A model generated the notes under the pieces. The model had not been told where the DNA came from. It made no database searches and was given only the letters and a program-made list of their open reading frames with translations. Below, piece after piece: positions 47,115-55,571 of a DNA stretch of 64,000 nucleotides (position 1 is its first letter; the number at the start of each line of letters is the position of its first letter). The translations under genes and the position numbers were made by a program. Origin of the DNA: WLNJ01 sp037131165 (GTDB lineage: Bacteria > Actinomycetota > Thermoleophilia > Solirubrobacterales > Solirubrobacteraceae). The stretch lies in contig JBAXRO010000001.1 in NCBI GenBank assembly GCA_037131165.1, forward strand, positions 17,066 to 81,065, in the 5' to 3' direction.

Positions 47115-47618
47115 TCAGGACGGGCGCTTGGGGATCAGGACCAGGCGCTTGAACTCAGCAACCAGAACGCCGTCCTGGTTGTTGACTCGAGTGTGGACCT
47201 TGACCACACCGCGATCCGGCTTGCTCTTGGACTCCTTGACGTCGAGCACCTCGGTCTCGACGAACAGGGTGTCGCCATGGAAGACCGGGTTCGGATGGCT
47301 GAGCTCCTCGGTCGCGAGGTTCGCGATCGCCTTGCCGGAAACGTCACTGACGCTCATGCCGAGGGCGAGCGAGTAGACGAGCGGCCCGACGACGACGTTG
47401 CGGCCCTGCTGGCTGTTGCCGGCGTAGACATCGTTGATGTGGAGCGGGTGGTGGTTCATCGTGATCAGGCAGAAGAGGTGGTCGTCTGCCTCGGTGACGG
47501 TCTTGGCGGGCCAGTGCTTGTAGAGGTCACCGACTTGGAACTCCTCCAGGTAGCGGCCGTAGGAATGAGCTCCGGACGCTTCGCGCTGGGCCTGGTCGGT
47601 TGTGAATTCGCTGCTCAT
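47115..47618 (-). CDS. MaoC-family (hotdog) hydratase, probable mesaconyl-CoA hydratase
   Basis: A 167-residue single-hotdog enzyme. The MaoC catalytic segment with Asp/His is ITMNHHPLHINDVYA (about residues 52-66), and YLEEFQVGDLYKHWPAKTVT plus ATEELSHPNPVFHGDTLFVE are the usual flanks. Role: hydration or dehydration of an enoyl-CoA. In Streptomyces a short MaoC gene is clustered with ccr, meaA and an HpcH-type lyase, where mesaconyl-CoA hydration is assumed; the divergent mcl here matches that arrangement. Longer frames upstream are ignored, because MSSEFTTDQAQRE begins the recognisable protein. Confidence 0.87.
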   Translation of the reverse strand: MSSEFTTDQAQREASGAHSYGRYLEEFQVGDLYKHWPAKTVTEADDHLFCLITMNHHPLHINDVYAGNSQQGRNVVVGPLVYSLALGMSVSDVSGKAIANLATEELSHPNPVFHGDTLFVETEVLDVKESKSKPDRGVVKVHTRVNNQDGVLVAEFKRLVLIPKRPS

Positions 47619-47822
47619 CTGTGTTGTTACCTCGCGTTGGGCGGTTGATTCGATGGTCGGAACGACTGGAAGGATGCCGCTTCCCCGGGCGGAGCGTCCG
47701 CTCGTCGCGCTCAGGCGGCGGCGATCACTTGCTCTGAGGTAGGTTTCCCCTCTCGGTACGGGGGCCGCAGGGTCCCCGCCCACCGAGTGACAAGACCGCC
47801 CAAGAGCCCCACAGGAGACAAC

Positions 47823-48884
47823 GTGCGCAACCCCCGCGACTTTCTCAAGCCGCTCGCGATCGGAGCCCCCGATCCCTTGACGGAAATCCCCTTCCCTCCC
47901 TCGAGGATGATCCACTTCCTCGACTTCTCTAATGAGAAGATGGTCGCGAAGGTCCCCGACATCGCCCCGACCGTGGACATCCTGCTCGGCAACCTCGAGG
48001 ACGCCGTCCCAGTCGATCGCAAGGTCGCAGCGCGTGAGGGCCTGATCAAGGTCGGCAAGGAGACCGATCTCGGTGCGACGCAGCTCTGGACGCGGATCAA
48101 TGCCCTCGAGTCGCCGTGGGTACTCGACGACCTCACGCAGGTGGTGTCGGAGATCGGCAGCAAGCTCGACGTCGTGATGGTCCCGAAGGTCGAGGGTCCG
48201 TGGGACATCCACTTCGTCGACCGGACACTCGCCCTGCTCGAAGCCAAGGCCGGGATCGACCGTCCGATCCTGATCCACGCGATCCTCGAGACCGCTCAGG
48301 GAGTCGCCAACCTCGAGGAGATCGCCTGCGCCAGCCCCCGCATCCAGGGCATGAGCTTCGGCCCGGCTGACCTCGCCGCTTCGAGGCGGATGAAGACGAC
48401 CCGCGTCGGCGGCGGCCACCCCGGCTACCAGTCGATCAGCGACCCGGTCAACACCGAGGACTTCAGCGAGGGCCGTGATTACTTCCAGCAGGATCCGTGG
48501 CACTACTCGATCGCCCGCATGGTCGACGCCTGCACCTCCGTCGGGGCGCTGCCGTTCTACGGCCCGTTCGGCGACATCAAGGACACGGTCGCCTGCGAGA
48601 CCCAGTTCCGCGCCGCTTTCCTGCTCGGTTGCGTCGGCGCGTGGTCGCTGCATCCCGCTCAGATCGCCATCGCCAAGAAGGTCTTCTCGCCCGATCCGGA
48701 CGAGGTCGCCTTCGCCCGCAAGGTGATCGCCGCGATCCCGGACGGTCGCGGAGTACACATGATCGACGGCAAGATGCAGGACGACGCCACCTGGAAGCAG
48801 TGCAAGGTGATGGTCGACCTCGCAGACATGCTTGCCGCACGCGACCCGGAGATGGCCGCGATCTACGGAGGAGATGGAGCATGA
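47823..48884 (+). CDS. mcl: HpcH/HpaI-CitE family lyase, probable malyl-CoA/methylmalyl-CoA lyase
   Basis: A 353-residue TIM-barrel C-C lyase. Seen: [33 protein letters not shown] (Asp/Arg near the CoA site), [18 protein letters not shown] with the Mg-binding Glu, and [12 protein letters not shown] with the Mg-binding Asp. Likely splits (2R,3S)-beta-methylmalyl-CoA into glyoxylate and propionyl-CoA, and condenses glyoxylate with acetyl-CoA to malyl-CoA. Start GTG 47823 has AGGAGA 8 nt before it; an upstream in-frame ATG at 47787 is less likely. Its stop overlaps the ATG of the SucC-like gene (ATGA), so lyase and CoA ligase are made together. Divergent from maoC by 204 bp. Confidence 0.9.
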   Translation: MRNPRDFLKPLAIGAPDPLTEIPFPPSRMIHFLDFSNEKMVAKVPDIAPTVDILLGNLEDAVPVDRKVAAREGLIKVGKETDLGATQLWTRINALESPWVLDDLTQVVSEIGSKLDVVMVPKVEGPWDIHFVDRTLALLEAKAGIDRPILIHAILETAQGVANLEEIACASPRIQGMSFGPADLAASRRMKTTRVGGGHPGYQSISDPVNTEDFSEGRDYFQQDPWHYSIARMVDACTSVGALPFYGPFGDIKDTVACETQFRAAFLLGCVGAWSLHPAQIAIAKKVFSPDPDEVAFARKVIAAIPDGRGVHMIDGKMQDDATWKQCKVMVDLADMLAARDPEMAAIYGGDGA

Positions 48885-50092
48885 GGTTCTACGAGTACGA
48901 AGCGCGCGAGATCGTCAAGCGCGCGGGCATCCCTGTCACCGAGTACGGCTTCACCCGTGACGCCGCGGAGGCGAAGGAGATCGCGGCACGGATCGGCGGC
49001 CCGACCGTGATCAAGAGCCAGGTCCTGTCAGGCGGCCGAATGAAGGCCGGCGGCGTGCAGTTTGCCGACACCCCGGAAGAGGCTCAGGCCCACGCCGAGG
49101 ATGTCCTCAAGCTGGAGATCAACGGCCAGATGCCGCGAGGGATTCTCGTCGACCCGAAGGCCGACATCGATCAGGAGTTCTACGCCGGGGTCGTCTGGGA
49201 CGGCACCGCCAAGAAGCCGGTGATCATCTTCTCGCCCGTCGGCGGGATCGACATCGAGCAGGTCGCCGAGGAGCAGCCCGACAAGGTCGGCCGCAGGCAC
49301 TTCAGCAACATCCACCCCTTCAGCGACTACATCGCGAAGGAGGTCATCGCTTCGACCGGCGTAACCGGCAGCGACCTCAACAAGCTCGTGCCGATCGTCA
49401 GCAAGCTCGCGAAGCTGTTTGTCGAGAAGGACATGACGCTCGCCGAGATCAACCCGCTCGGCAAGCTCAAGGACGGCAGCTTCGTCGCGCTCGACGCCCA
49501 CATGGACATGGAGAACGAGGCACGCGGCCGCCACAAGGCGCTGCTCGCCGACCTCGGAGTCGGCGACGAGGAGACCCGCGAGGCTCGCGAGGCAACCCCG
49601 TTCGAGATCGCGGGCGAGGAAGTCGACTCGATGGACCACCGCGGAGTGGCGGGGAACGTCACCGAGTTCGACGGCAACCTTGGCCTCGTGATCGGCGCGG
49701 GCGGCGGCAGCCTGACACTGTTCGACGCCGTAAGGGCCCACGGCGGCAAGCCGGCCAACTACTGCGAGATCGGTGGCAACCCGTCTGTCAAGAAGGCCTG
49801 CGGCCTCGCCAAGCTCGTGCTGCAGAAGCCCGGCGTCGACAAGATCGCCGTGATGATGAGCATCGTCAGCAACACCCGGGTCGACATCGTCGCCCGCGGG
49901 GTGATCAAGGCCTGCCTCGAGCTCGACATGGACCCGAGCGAGAAGATCGCCTTCTTCCGGATCCCGGGCGCGTGGGAAGAGGAAGGGTTCGCGATCCTCG
50001 AGAAGTACGGCGTCGACTACGCCGACCGGTCCGTGTCACTGCATGAGGCTGCCAACCGGGCGGTCCAGAAGATCCAGGGGGCAGCAGCATGA
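48881..50092 (+). CDS. SucC-like (ATP-grasp) CoA ligase beta subunit, divergent
   Basis: A 403-residue ATP-grasp protein. N-terminal [19 protein letters not shown] and [18 protein letters not shown] correspond to succinyl-CoA synthetase beta. The Mg/ATP region [20 protein letters not shown] matches, but the usual D-A-K-x-x-x-D-D-N-A-x-x-R-H is [14 protein letters not shown], with Lys replaced by His and the D-D-N changed. The CoA-ligase half has [14 protein letters not shown] and [14 protein letters not shown]. It is not a typical TCA-cycle SucC; malate-CoA ligase (MtkA-like) or another acid-CoA ligase is possible because the gene is fused by overlap to mcl. The sucD-like partner overlaps its stop by 4 nt. 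Confidence 0.85.
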   Translation: MRFYEYEAREIVKRAGIPVTEYGFTRDAAEAKEIAARIGGPTVIKSQVLSGGRMKAGGVQFADTPEEAQAHAEDVLKLEINGQMPRGILVDPKADIDQEFYAGVVWDGTAKKPVIIFSPVGGIDIEQVAEEQPDKVGRRHFSNIHPFSDYIAKEVIASTGVTGSDLNKLVPIVSKLAKLFVEKDMTLAEINPLGKLKDGSFVALDAHMDMENEARGRHKALLADLGVGDEETREAREATPFEIAGEEVDSMDHRGVAGNVTEFDGNLGLVIGAGGGSLTLFDAVRAHGGKPANYCEIGGNPSVKKACGLAKLVLQKPGVDKIAVMMSIVSNTRVDIVARGVIKACLELDMDPSEKIAFFRIPGAWEEEGFAILEKYGVDYADRSVSLHEAANRAVQKIQGAAA

Positions 50093-51009
50093 GCATCCTC
50101 GTAAACGAAGAGACGACCTTCATCGTCCAGGGCATCACCGGCCGCGAGGCTGTCAACCTGACCCGCGAGTGTCTTGACTACGGCAAGGGGGCCAAGGTCG
50201 TCGGCGGTGTCACCCCGGGCCGCAAGGGCCGCGAGGTGCACGGCGTGCCAGTGTTCGACACCGTCGCCCAGGCCGTCGAGCACCACGGATCGCCGATCGA
50301 CGGCTCGGTCGTGACCGTGCCGCCGGCCTTCACCAAGGACGCAGTCCTCGAAGCGATCGAGAACGGGATCAAGCTGATCGTGATCGTCACCGAGCGGATT
50401 CCTCGCGGCGACGTCGCCCAGATGGTCGAATTCGCGGGTGAGCACGGCGCCCGGATCATCGGGCCGAACTGCCTCGGCCTGATCGTTCCCGACGTGATCA
50501 AGATGGGCGGCATCGGCGGTCCGGCGAAGGACGCGGCCAAGGCCTACTCCCCCGGTTCGGTCGGCGTAATCAGCCGCTCCGGCGGCATGACGACGGAGAT
50601 GTCCTCGACCCTCACCGCTGCCGGTCTCGGCCAGAGCACAGCGGTGTCGATCGGCGGCGACGCGATCATCGGATCGAGCTACGCCGAGCTGATGCCGCTG
50701 TTCGAGGCCGATGAGCAGACAGAGGCGATCGTGATCTACACCGAGCCGGGCGGCCGCATGGAGGCCGAACTCGCCCGGTGGGTCAAGGAGAACAACTCGC
50801 GCCTGCCGATCGTCGCCTTCATGGCGGGACGCTTCATGGACGAGATGCCCGGCATGAGCTTCGGCCACGCCGGCACGATCGTCGAAGGCAAGGAGGACAC
50901 CGCGACCGAGAAGATCGCCCGTCTCGCTGAGGCAGGCATCACCGTCGCGGAGGAGATCTCGGAGATCCCCGATCTCGTCAAGAAGGCAATTGCGGAGAGG
51001 AAGGGCTGA
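50089..51009 (+). CDS. SucD-like CoA ligase alpha subunit
   Basis: A 306-residue alpha subunit with the Rossmann CoA-binding domain (FIVQGITGREAVNLTREC, VGGVTPGRKGREVHGVPVFD) and ligase domain. The phosphohistidine is in MSFGHAGTIVEG (G-H-A-G), so the phospho-enzyme mechanism is kept. GARIIGPNCLGLIVP replaces the usual N-C-P-G with N-C-L-G. The ATG at 50089 overlaps the beta-subunit stop (ATGA). The pair probably interconverts a dicarboxylic acid and its CoA thioester with ATP. A 79-residue ferredoxin starts 6 bp later in the same operon. Confidence 0.88.
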   Translation: MSILVNEETTFIVQGITGREAVNLTRECLDYGKGAKVVGGVTPGRKGREVHGVPVFDTVAQAVEHHGSPIDGSVVTVPPAFTKDAVLEAIENGIKLIVIVTERIPRGDVAQMVEFAGEHGARIIGPNCLGLIVPDVIKMGGIGGPAKDAAKAYSPGSVGVISRSGGMTTEMSSTLTAAGLGQSTAVSIGGDAIIGSSYAELMPLFEADEQTEAIVIYTEPGGRMEAELARWVKENNSRLPIVAFMAGRFMDEMPGMSFGHAGTIVEGKEDTATEKIARLAEAGITVAEEISEIPDLVKKAIAERKG

Positions 51010-51014
51010 TCGCC

Positions 51015-51254
51015 ATGGACGGAGTCTTCATTTCAGTCGAAGTCAGCGGCGAGGCCGCTTCGAACGCCGAGCTCGGGCGCAAGCTCGAAGAGGTCTGCCC
51101 GGTGAGCATCTTCAAGGGCAGTGAGTCGAGCGGTGTCGAGATCGTCGCCGAGAACCTCGACGAGTGCGTCCTCTGCGGGCTCTGCCTGGACGCAGCGCCC
51201 GCGGGGACCGTGACGGTCACCAAGCTGTACTCGGGCGAGACGCTCAGCCGCTGA
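51015..51254 (+). CDS. Small FixX-like [4Fe-4S] ferredoxin
   Basis: A 79-residue ferredoxin-like protein. The first Cys sits in KLEEVCPVSIFKG, and three more in ECVLCGLCLDAAPAG (C-x-x-C-x-x-C), giving four ligands for one [4Fe-4S] cluster. The order, with C-P-x-x-I first, matches FixX-type ferredoxins, but the fourth Cys of the C-x-x-C-x-x-C-x-x-x-C-P motif is Ala here, so a second cluster is ruled out. Start ATG 51015, 5 bp after the sucD-like stop. It is the last gene before the operon's terminator hairpin. Electron partner unknown; a dehydrogenase or electron-transfer flavoprotein is a guess. Confidence 0.75.
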   Translation: MDGVFISVEVSGEAASNAELGRKLEEVCPVSIFKGSESSGVEIVAENLDECVLCGLCLDAAPAGTVTVTKLYSGETLSR

Positions 51255-51290
51255 CCGGCAGCCAGGCGGGCCATCGCCGCCAAGGCAGTT

Positions 51291-51324
51291 CTTCAAGGGC
51301 GGTCCTCCGGGGCCGCCCTTGAAG
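51291..51324. terminator. Terminator of the mcl-sucCD-ferredoxin operon
   Basis: Perfect 12-bp stem CTTCAAGGGCGG (51291-51302) / CCGCCCTTGAAG (51313-51324) with a 10-nt loop that can extend the helix. It lies 37 bp after the ferredoxin stop and can act on either strand. Confidence 0.75.
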
Positions 51325-51345
51325 TATCGGAGCCCCCTCCGGCGA

Positions 51346-51351
51346 TACGCT
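51346..51351 (+). promoter_or_regulatory. -10 hexamer TACGCT, promoter of the ABC exporter operon
   Basis: TACGCT ends 8 nt before ATG 51360. Confidence 0.5.
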
Positions 51352-51359
51352 ACGACCCG

Positions 51360-52337
51360 ATGGCTACCCCGATGCTCAACTTCGAGTCGGTCACCAAGAG
51401 GTACGGCAACCGCAAGGCCGTCGACGGCCTTTCGTTCAGCGTCCCCGCCGAGTCCGTCGTCGGCCTGCTCGGCCCCAACGGGGCAGGCAAGTCAACTGCG
51501 ATGAAGATGGTCCTCGGGCTGGCCCAAGCGACCTCCGGCGAGATCAACCTCTTCGGCTGTACCCCCGGAAGCAGCGGGTTCGCCGACGCGGTGAGGCGAA
51601 CCGGCTCCCACATTGAGACCCCGGCCCTCTACGAGCGGGCAAGCGCGAGGCAGAACCTCGAGATCCACGGGGCGGCGTTCGGGATCGGGCGGCGCGACCC
51701 GCGGATCGCAGCGACGCTCGAAACGGTTGGCCTGTCCGACCGCTCCGGCGACAAGGTCAAGAACTTCTCGCTCGGGATGCGCCAGCGGATGAGCCTCGCT
51801 ACGGCGATCCTGCACGAACCCGAGCTGGTGATCCTCGACGAGCCGACCAACGGCCTCGACCCGAGCGGGGTCGTCGAGATCCGCGAGGTGATCCGCTCGC
51901 TGCCCGACCGTGGAATGACGGCGCTGGTCTCCTCCCACGTGCTCGGCGAGATCGAGAAGACAGTCGATCACGTGGTCATCATCCGCAACGGCCAACTGGT
52001 CAAGGAGGGGTCGATCGATTCACTCACCGAGGGGGACGACGAGACCCTGCTGGTGAGGATGCCCGAGGGGCAAAGCCAGCTGGGGTGCGACGCTCTCAAC
52101 GCAGTCGGCTACACAGCAGCCGTCGGCAGCGACGGCGTGCTGAGGGTCAACCCGCACGGCCGCCCGGGTTCCTCGATCGCCCACACCCTCGCCCAGGCGA
52201 ACCTCTATCCCGATGAACTTCGATCCGAGCGGGGCCGCAGCCTCGAGTCCGTGTTCCTCGAACTGACCGACTCCCCCGAGGAGGCTCCGGAACCCGGGCA
52301 GCGTGCCTCCGGCGAGACCCAAGGGACGGGGGTCTGA
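51360..52337 (+). CDS. ABC transporter ATP-binding protein (CcmA/DrrA type)
   Basis: A 325-residue ATPase of the export-type family that pairs with ABC-2 permeases. Walker A is LLGPNGAGKSTAM, signature NFSLGMRQRMSLATAI, Walker B LVILDEPTNGLDP, H-loop TALVSSHVLGEI. The Q-loop position reads RRTGSHIETPALYERAS, and HIETP is typical of the bacitracin/BcrA-like group. The C-terminal 90 residues form the usual regulatory extension. Leaderless promoter 8 nt upstream. The permease starts 1 base after its stop. Cargo unknown; lipids, peptides or drugs are typical. Confidence 0.92.
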   Translation: MATPMLNFESVTKRYGNRKAVDGLSFSVPAESVVGLLGPNGAGKSTAMKMVLGLAQATSGEINLFGCTPGSSGFADAVRRTGSHIETPALYERASARQNLEIHGAAFGIGRRDPRIAATLETVGLSDRSGDKVKNFSLGMRQRMSLATAILHEPELVILDEPTNGLDPSGVVEIREVIRSLPDRGMTALVSSHVLGEIEKTVDHVVIIRNGQLVKEGSIDSLTEGDDETLLVRMPEGQSQLGCDALNAVGYTAAVGSDGVLRVNPHGRPGSSIAHTLAQANLYPDELRSERGRSLESVFLELTDSPEEAPEPGQRASGETQGTGV

Positions 52338-52338
52338 A

Positions 52339-53064
52339 GTGCTGAAGTCCGAACTCCTGAAGATCCGCTCGCTCCCGACGCCACGCACCGCCCTGGTGTT
52401 CGTGCTCGCGGCGATCCTCGCCGCCTGCGTGATCGTCGGGCTGGTCGCACCGGAGGGCAACGCGGTCGAGTGGTACCACCGGGCACCCGACTTCGCGGTC
52501 AACCTGGTCGGAACCATCGCGGCGATGGTGCTCGGAGCGTGGGTGATCGGACTTGAGTTCTCGAGCAAGACCGTGCGACTGGCTGCGACCGTCCAACCGG
52601 CCCGGTCGCGGCTGATCGTGACCAAGTTCCTCGTTGCGCTCGGCCTCCTGACCGCCTTCGCGGTCGCTGTCACGGCTGTCGCCTATCTCGCCCAACTCGC
52701 GATGTGCTCGATCGGGGGGATCGACTTCCCGTCCCGGGAGGCGCTCGACAGTGCCGTCGCCTACACCCTGCTCAGCATCTTCTGGGGGATGTTCGCCTTC
52801 GGTCTGGTCCTGCTGCTGCGCAGCTACACCGCCGGGCTGATCGTTTCGATCGTGCTGGCGATCGGAATCGACAACGCACTGCAGCTGATCCCCAAGGTCG
52901 GGAAGTACACATTCGGTTCGGCAACCGGGTCGGTCGCCAACTCGATCACCGGCGACAACGAGGCGACCCTGACCATCGGAATCGCCGTCCTCGCGACCCT
53001 CACCTGGATCGCCGTCGTGAACCTCGCCGGGTCCGTGCGCTTCTCGACTACCGACCTGAAGTAA
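52339..53064 (+). CDS. ABC-2 type permease
   Basis: A 241-residue membrane protein with about six TM helices (LVFVLAAILAACVIVGLVA, VNLVGTIAAMVLGAWVIGLE, FLVALGLLTAFAVAVTAVAY, IFWGMFAFGLVLLLRSY, AGLIVSIVLAIGIDNAL, LTIGIAVLATLTWIAVVNL). E-F-S-S-K-T-V-R after helix 2 (GLEFSSKTVRLA) is the contact loop for the ATPase, common in ABC-2 permeases. It starts at GTG 52339, one base after the ATPase stop, so the two form an exporter. Ends 63 bp before the convergent arsJ. Substrate unknown. Confidence 0.87.
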   Translation: MLKSELLKIRSLPTPRTALVFVLAAILAACVIVGLVAPEGNAVEWYHRAPDFAVNLVGTIAAMVLGAWVIGLEFSSKTVRLAATVQPARSRLIVTKFLVALGLLTAFAVAVTAVAYLAQLAMCSIGGIDFPSREALDSAVAYTLLSIFWGMFAFGLVLLLRSYTAGLIVSIVLAIGIDNALQLIPKVGKYTFGSATGSVANSITGDNEATLTIGIAVLATLTWIAVVNLAGSVRFSTTDLK

Positions 53065-53127
53065 CTGCCGAGCGAAGTCGGCGCCTCTTGGGCCCGGGCT
53101 CCCCGGACCTGACTCCCCGTGGGAGAT

Positions 53128-54393
53128 TCAGGCAGTAACGGCCGCCGGGCTGGCCGACTGCTCCTTCGGCAGCAACAGGGCGATCAGCCCGGCGGCGAGC
53201 ACGAAGACGACCGACGCCCACAGGCAAGCCGTCAAACCCTGCCACTGGTAGAGCGCCCCCGAGAGGATCGTGCCCGTAAGGCGCCCGAATGCGTTGGCCA
53301 TGTAGTAGAAGCCGACGTTCATCGCGACCTTGTCCGAGTGCGAGTAGCTGAGGATCAGGTAGGAGTGGACCGCGGAGTTGACCGCGAAGGCAACGCCGAA
53401 CAGCATCAACCCGACGACGATCGCGAGGGTCTCGTCGACATCGGATTCGAGGGCCAGCGCGATCAGGGCCGGGAAGGCAGCGAGAACGAAGGCAGCGACA
53501 GCCGCTGTCCGCCCGGTCGGCTCACCACGGCCCTCCGCGGTGCGGGCTCGGACCCAGCGGGGAGCCGATGCCTGGACGATTCCGTAGGCGATCACCCAGA
53601 CGGCCATGAAGGTTCCCACCTCCCAGAAGCTCCAGCCCAAGACCGTGCGGAGGAAGACCGGCAGCCCCACCACGAACCAGACGTCGCGCGAGGCGAACAG
53701 GAACACCCGCGCGGCGGCGAGGATGTTCACCGCGCGGTTCTGGCTGAACATGTGGCGGAACTTCGCCTTGGCATCGGGCCGGCCGAGATCGCCGTGCATC
53801 AGGACGGCGGTCGCGACGAGCGCGATCGAGACCATCGCGACCAGAATCGCGAGCGCGGAGTGGAAGCCGACAGTCGAGAGCAGGAGCCCGCCGAGGAAGA
53901 ACCCGACTCCCTTGAGGGCGTTCTTCGAACCGGTCAGGATCGCAACCCACTTGTAGAGCGCTCCCTCCTCCCCCTCCGGCACGACGAGCTTGACCGCGCT
54001 CTTGCTGCTCATCTTGGTCAAGTCCTTCGCGATCCCCGAGAGGGCCTGCGATGCCATGACGTACGGCACGACCAGCCACGAGTCGGGTGCGAAGGCGAGC
54101 ATCGACAGGGCGACGATCTGCACTCCCAACCCGCCGAACAGGGTTGACTTCAGGCCGAAACGGGAGGCGAGGAAGCCGCCGACGAGGTTCGTCACGATCC
54201 CGAACACCTCGTAGAAGACGAACAGGGTCGCCAACTTGAACGGCGAGTATCCGAGGTTGTAGAAGAAGAACAGGACGAGGATCCGGCTCGCCCCGTCGGC
54301 GAGTGTGTCGGCCCAGTAGGCGGCCGTGACAAGGATGTAGTTGCGCAGGTCCGGTGAGCGTCCGGCGTCCCTCGCTCTGCCCGCGGCAGTCAT
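53128..54393 (-). CDS. arsJ: Organoarsenical efflux MFS transporter ArsJ
   Basis: A 421-residue MFS permease with about 12 TM helices. YILVTAAYWADTLADGASRI, ALSGIAKDLTKMSSKSAVKL (the MSSKSA stretch), LTGSKNALKGVGFFLGGLLL and FASRDVWFVVGLPVFLRTVL are highly typical of ArsJ. Family role: exports 1-arseno-3-phosphoglycerate made by an arsenate-using GAPDH, giving arsenate resistance. The GAPDH gene lies directly upstream on the same strand, 55 bp away, as in known arsJ operons. Start ATG 54393 is the first residue before RARDAGRSPDLRNYI. No arsR or arsC is nearby, so its regulation is not explained by a local repressor. Confidence 0.92.
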   Translation of the reverse strand: MTAAGRARDAGRSPDLRNYILVTAAYWADTLADGASRILVLFFFYNLGYSPFKLATLFVFYEVFGIVTNLVGGFLASRFGLKSTLFGGLGVQIVALSMLAFAPDSWLVVPYVMASQALSGIAKDLTKMSSKSAVKLVVPEGEEGALYKWVAILTGSKNALKGVGFFLGGLLLSTVGFHSALAILVAMVSIALVATAVLMHGDLGRPDAKAKFRHMFSQNRAVNILAAARVFLFASRDVWFVVGLPVFLRTVLGWSFWEVGTFMAVWVIAYGIVQASAPRWVRARTAEGRGEPTGRTAAVAAFVLAAFPALIALALESDVDETLAIVVGLMLFGVAFAVNSAVHSYLILSYSHSDKVAMNVGFYYMANAFGRLTGTILSGALYQWQGLTACLWASVVFVLAAGLIALLLPKEQSASPAAVTA

Positions 54394-54448
54394 CGTGGGT
54401 TCCCTGCCCGCAGCGACACCCGGCACGGATCGGCGGGCGTCGCTCGCC

Positions 54449-55489
54449 TCACTGAGGCAGGCCGAGCGCCACCTTGCGCGCCAGCTCGGCCCAACGGTTC
54501 GCATAGCCCCACTCGTTGTCGTACCACGCGAGGATCTTGACCTGAGTCCCGGCCGTGACCATCGTCGACGGGGCATCGATCACCGCCGAGCGCGGGTCGG
54601 TCCGGAAGTCGACCGAGACCAGCGGCCGCGCCTCGTAACCGAGGATCCCGGCCAGCGGGCCCTCGGCTGCCGCTCTGAGGGCCTCGTTGACCTCGTGCAC
54701 CGAGGTCGGTCGCGACACCTCGAAGACGCAGTCCGTCAGAGAGGCATTGAGCAGCGGGACGCGCACCGCGAGTCCGTCGAGCCTCCCTTGGAGTTCGGGG
54801 AAGATCAGTCCGATCGCCGTTGCCGATCCGGTCGTGGTCGGGATCAGGGAAAGGCTGGCGGCGCGCGCTCGCCGGAGGTCCTCGTGAGGCGAGTCGACGA
54901 CCGACTGGGTGGCCGTCATGTCGTGGAGGGTCGTGATCATGCCGTGCTCGATCCCGATCGCCTCGTGGATGACCTTGACCACCGGTGCCAGGCAGTTGGT
55001 CGTACATGACGCAGCCGTGACGATGTCGTGGGCCGTCGGGTCATAGAGGTCGTCATTGACCCCCATCACGACGTTGAGGACTCCCTCCGTCTTGACCGGG
55101 GCCGCGACCACGACCTTGCCGACGCCGCGCTCGAAATACCCACCGAGCGCCTCAGCCGTCCTGAACTTCCCGGTCGACTCCATCGCGACCTGCACACCGT
55201 GGGAGTCCCAGGGGACCTCAACCGGATCCGGGTGGGCAGTGAACGCGATCCGACGGCCGTCCACGACGATCCCGTCCGTGTCCGAGCGGATGTCGCGATC
55301 CCAGCGACCGTGAACGGAGTCGAACTCGAGCAGGTGTGCGGCAGCCTCAGGGCCCCCGGCGATCTCGTTGATCAGGACCACATCGATACCTGGCCGATCG
55401 AAGCAGGCGCGTAGCGCAAGGCGCCCCATCCGACCGAAGCCGTTGATCGCTACCTTGACGGACCCCTCTTCCCTCAAATCCTTCTTCAT
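54449..55489 (-). CDS. ArsJ-associated glyceraldehyde-3-phosphate dehydrogenase
   Basis: A 346-residue GAPDH. NAD-binding [18 protein letters not shown], active-site [17 protein letters not shown] (catalytic Cys), [21 protein letters not shown], and [16 protein letters not shown] are all canonical. Next to arsJ it should oxidise glyceraldehyde-3-phosphate with arsenate to unstable 1-arseno-3-phosphoglycerate, which ArsJ removes from the cell. It could also serve glycolysis, but no other glycolytic gene accompanies it. The start ATG 55489 gives an N-terminus of nine extra residues ([10 protein letters not shown]) ahead of the fold, with a TAACGT hexamer 9 nt before it. Confidence 0.93.
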   Translation of the reverse strand: MKKDLREEGSVKVAINGFGRMGRLALRACFDRPGIDVVLINEIAGGPEAAAHLLEFDSVHGRWDRDIRSDTDGIVVDGRRIAFTAHPDPVEVPWDSHGVQVAMESTGKFRTAEALGGYFERGVGKVVVAAPVKTEGVLNVVMGVNDDLYDPTAHDIVTAASCTTNCLAPVVKVIHEAIGIEHGMITTLHDMTATQSVVDSPHEDLRRARAASLSLIPTTTGSATAIGLIFPELQGRLDGLAVRVPLLNASLTDCVFEVSRPTSVHEVNEALRAAAEGPLAGILGYEARPLVSVDFRTDPRSAVIDAPSTMVTAGTQVKILAWYDNEWGYANRWAELARKVALGLPQ

Positions 55490-55498
55490 CGGCCGCCG

Positions 55499-55504
55499 AC
55501 GTTA
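55499..55504 (-). promoter_or_regulatory. -10 hexamer TAACGT, promoter of the GAPDH-arsJ operon
   Basis: Minus-strand TAACGT, 9 nt before ATG 55489. No inverted repeat resembling an ArsR site is apparent beside it. Confidence 0.45.
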
Positions 55505-55571
55505 TCCGAGCGACCCTGCCTGACTGGTGAAGATCGTGGCAACCGGTGGTAATTTGTCCCTCGGGGGAGGG

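Noticed and set aside
45134..47152. 672-codon open frame on the plus strand
   Set aside because: It is antisense to pckG and its product is a Val/Arg/Asp-rich string without motifs; GC-rich codon structure creates such frames.
54449..55489. GAPDH first read as a glycolytic gene
   Set aside because: No pgk or tpi adjacent, and arsJ directly downstream makes the arsenate role more likely.
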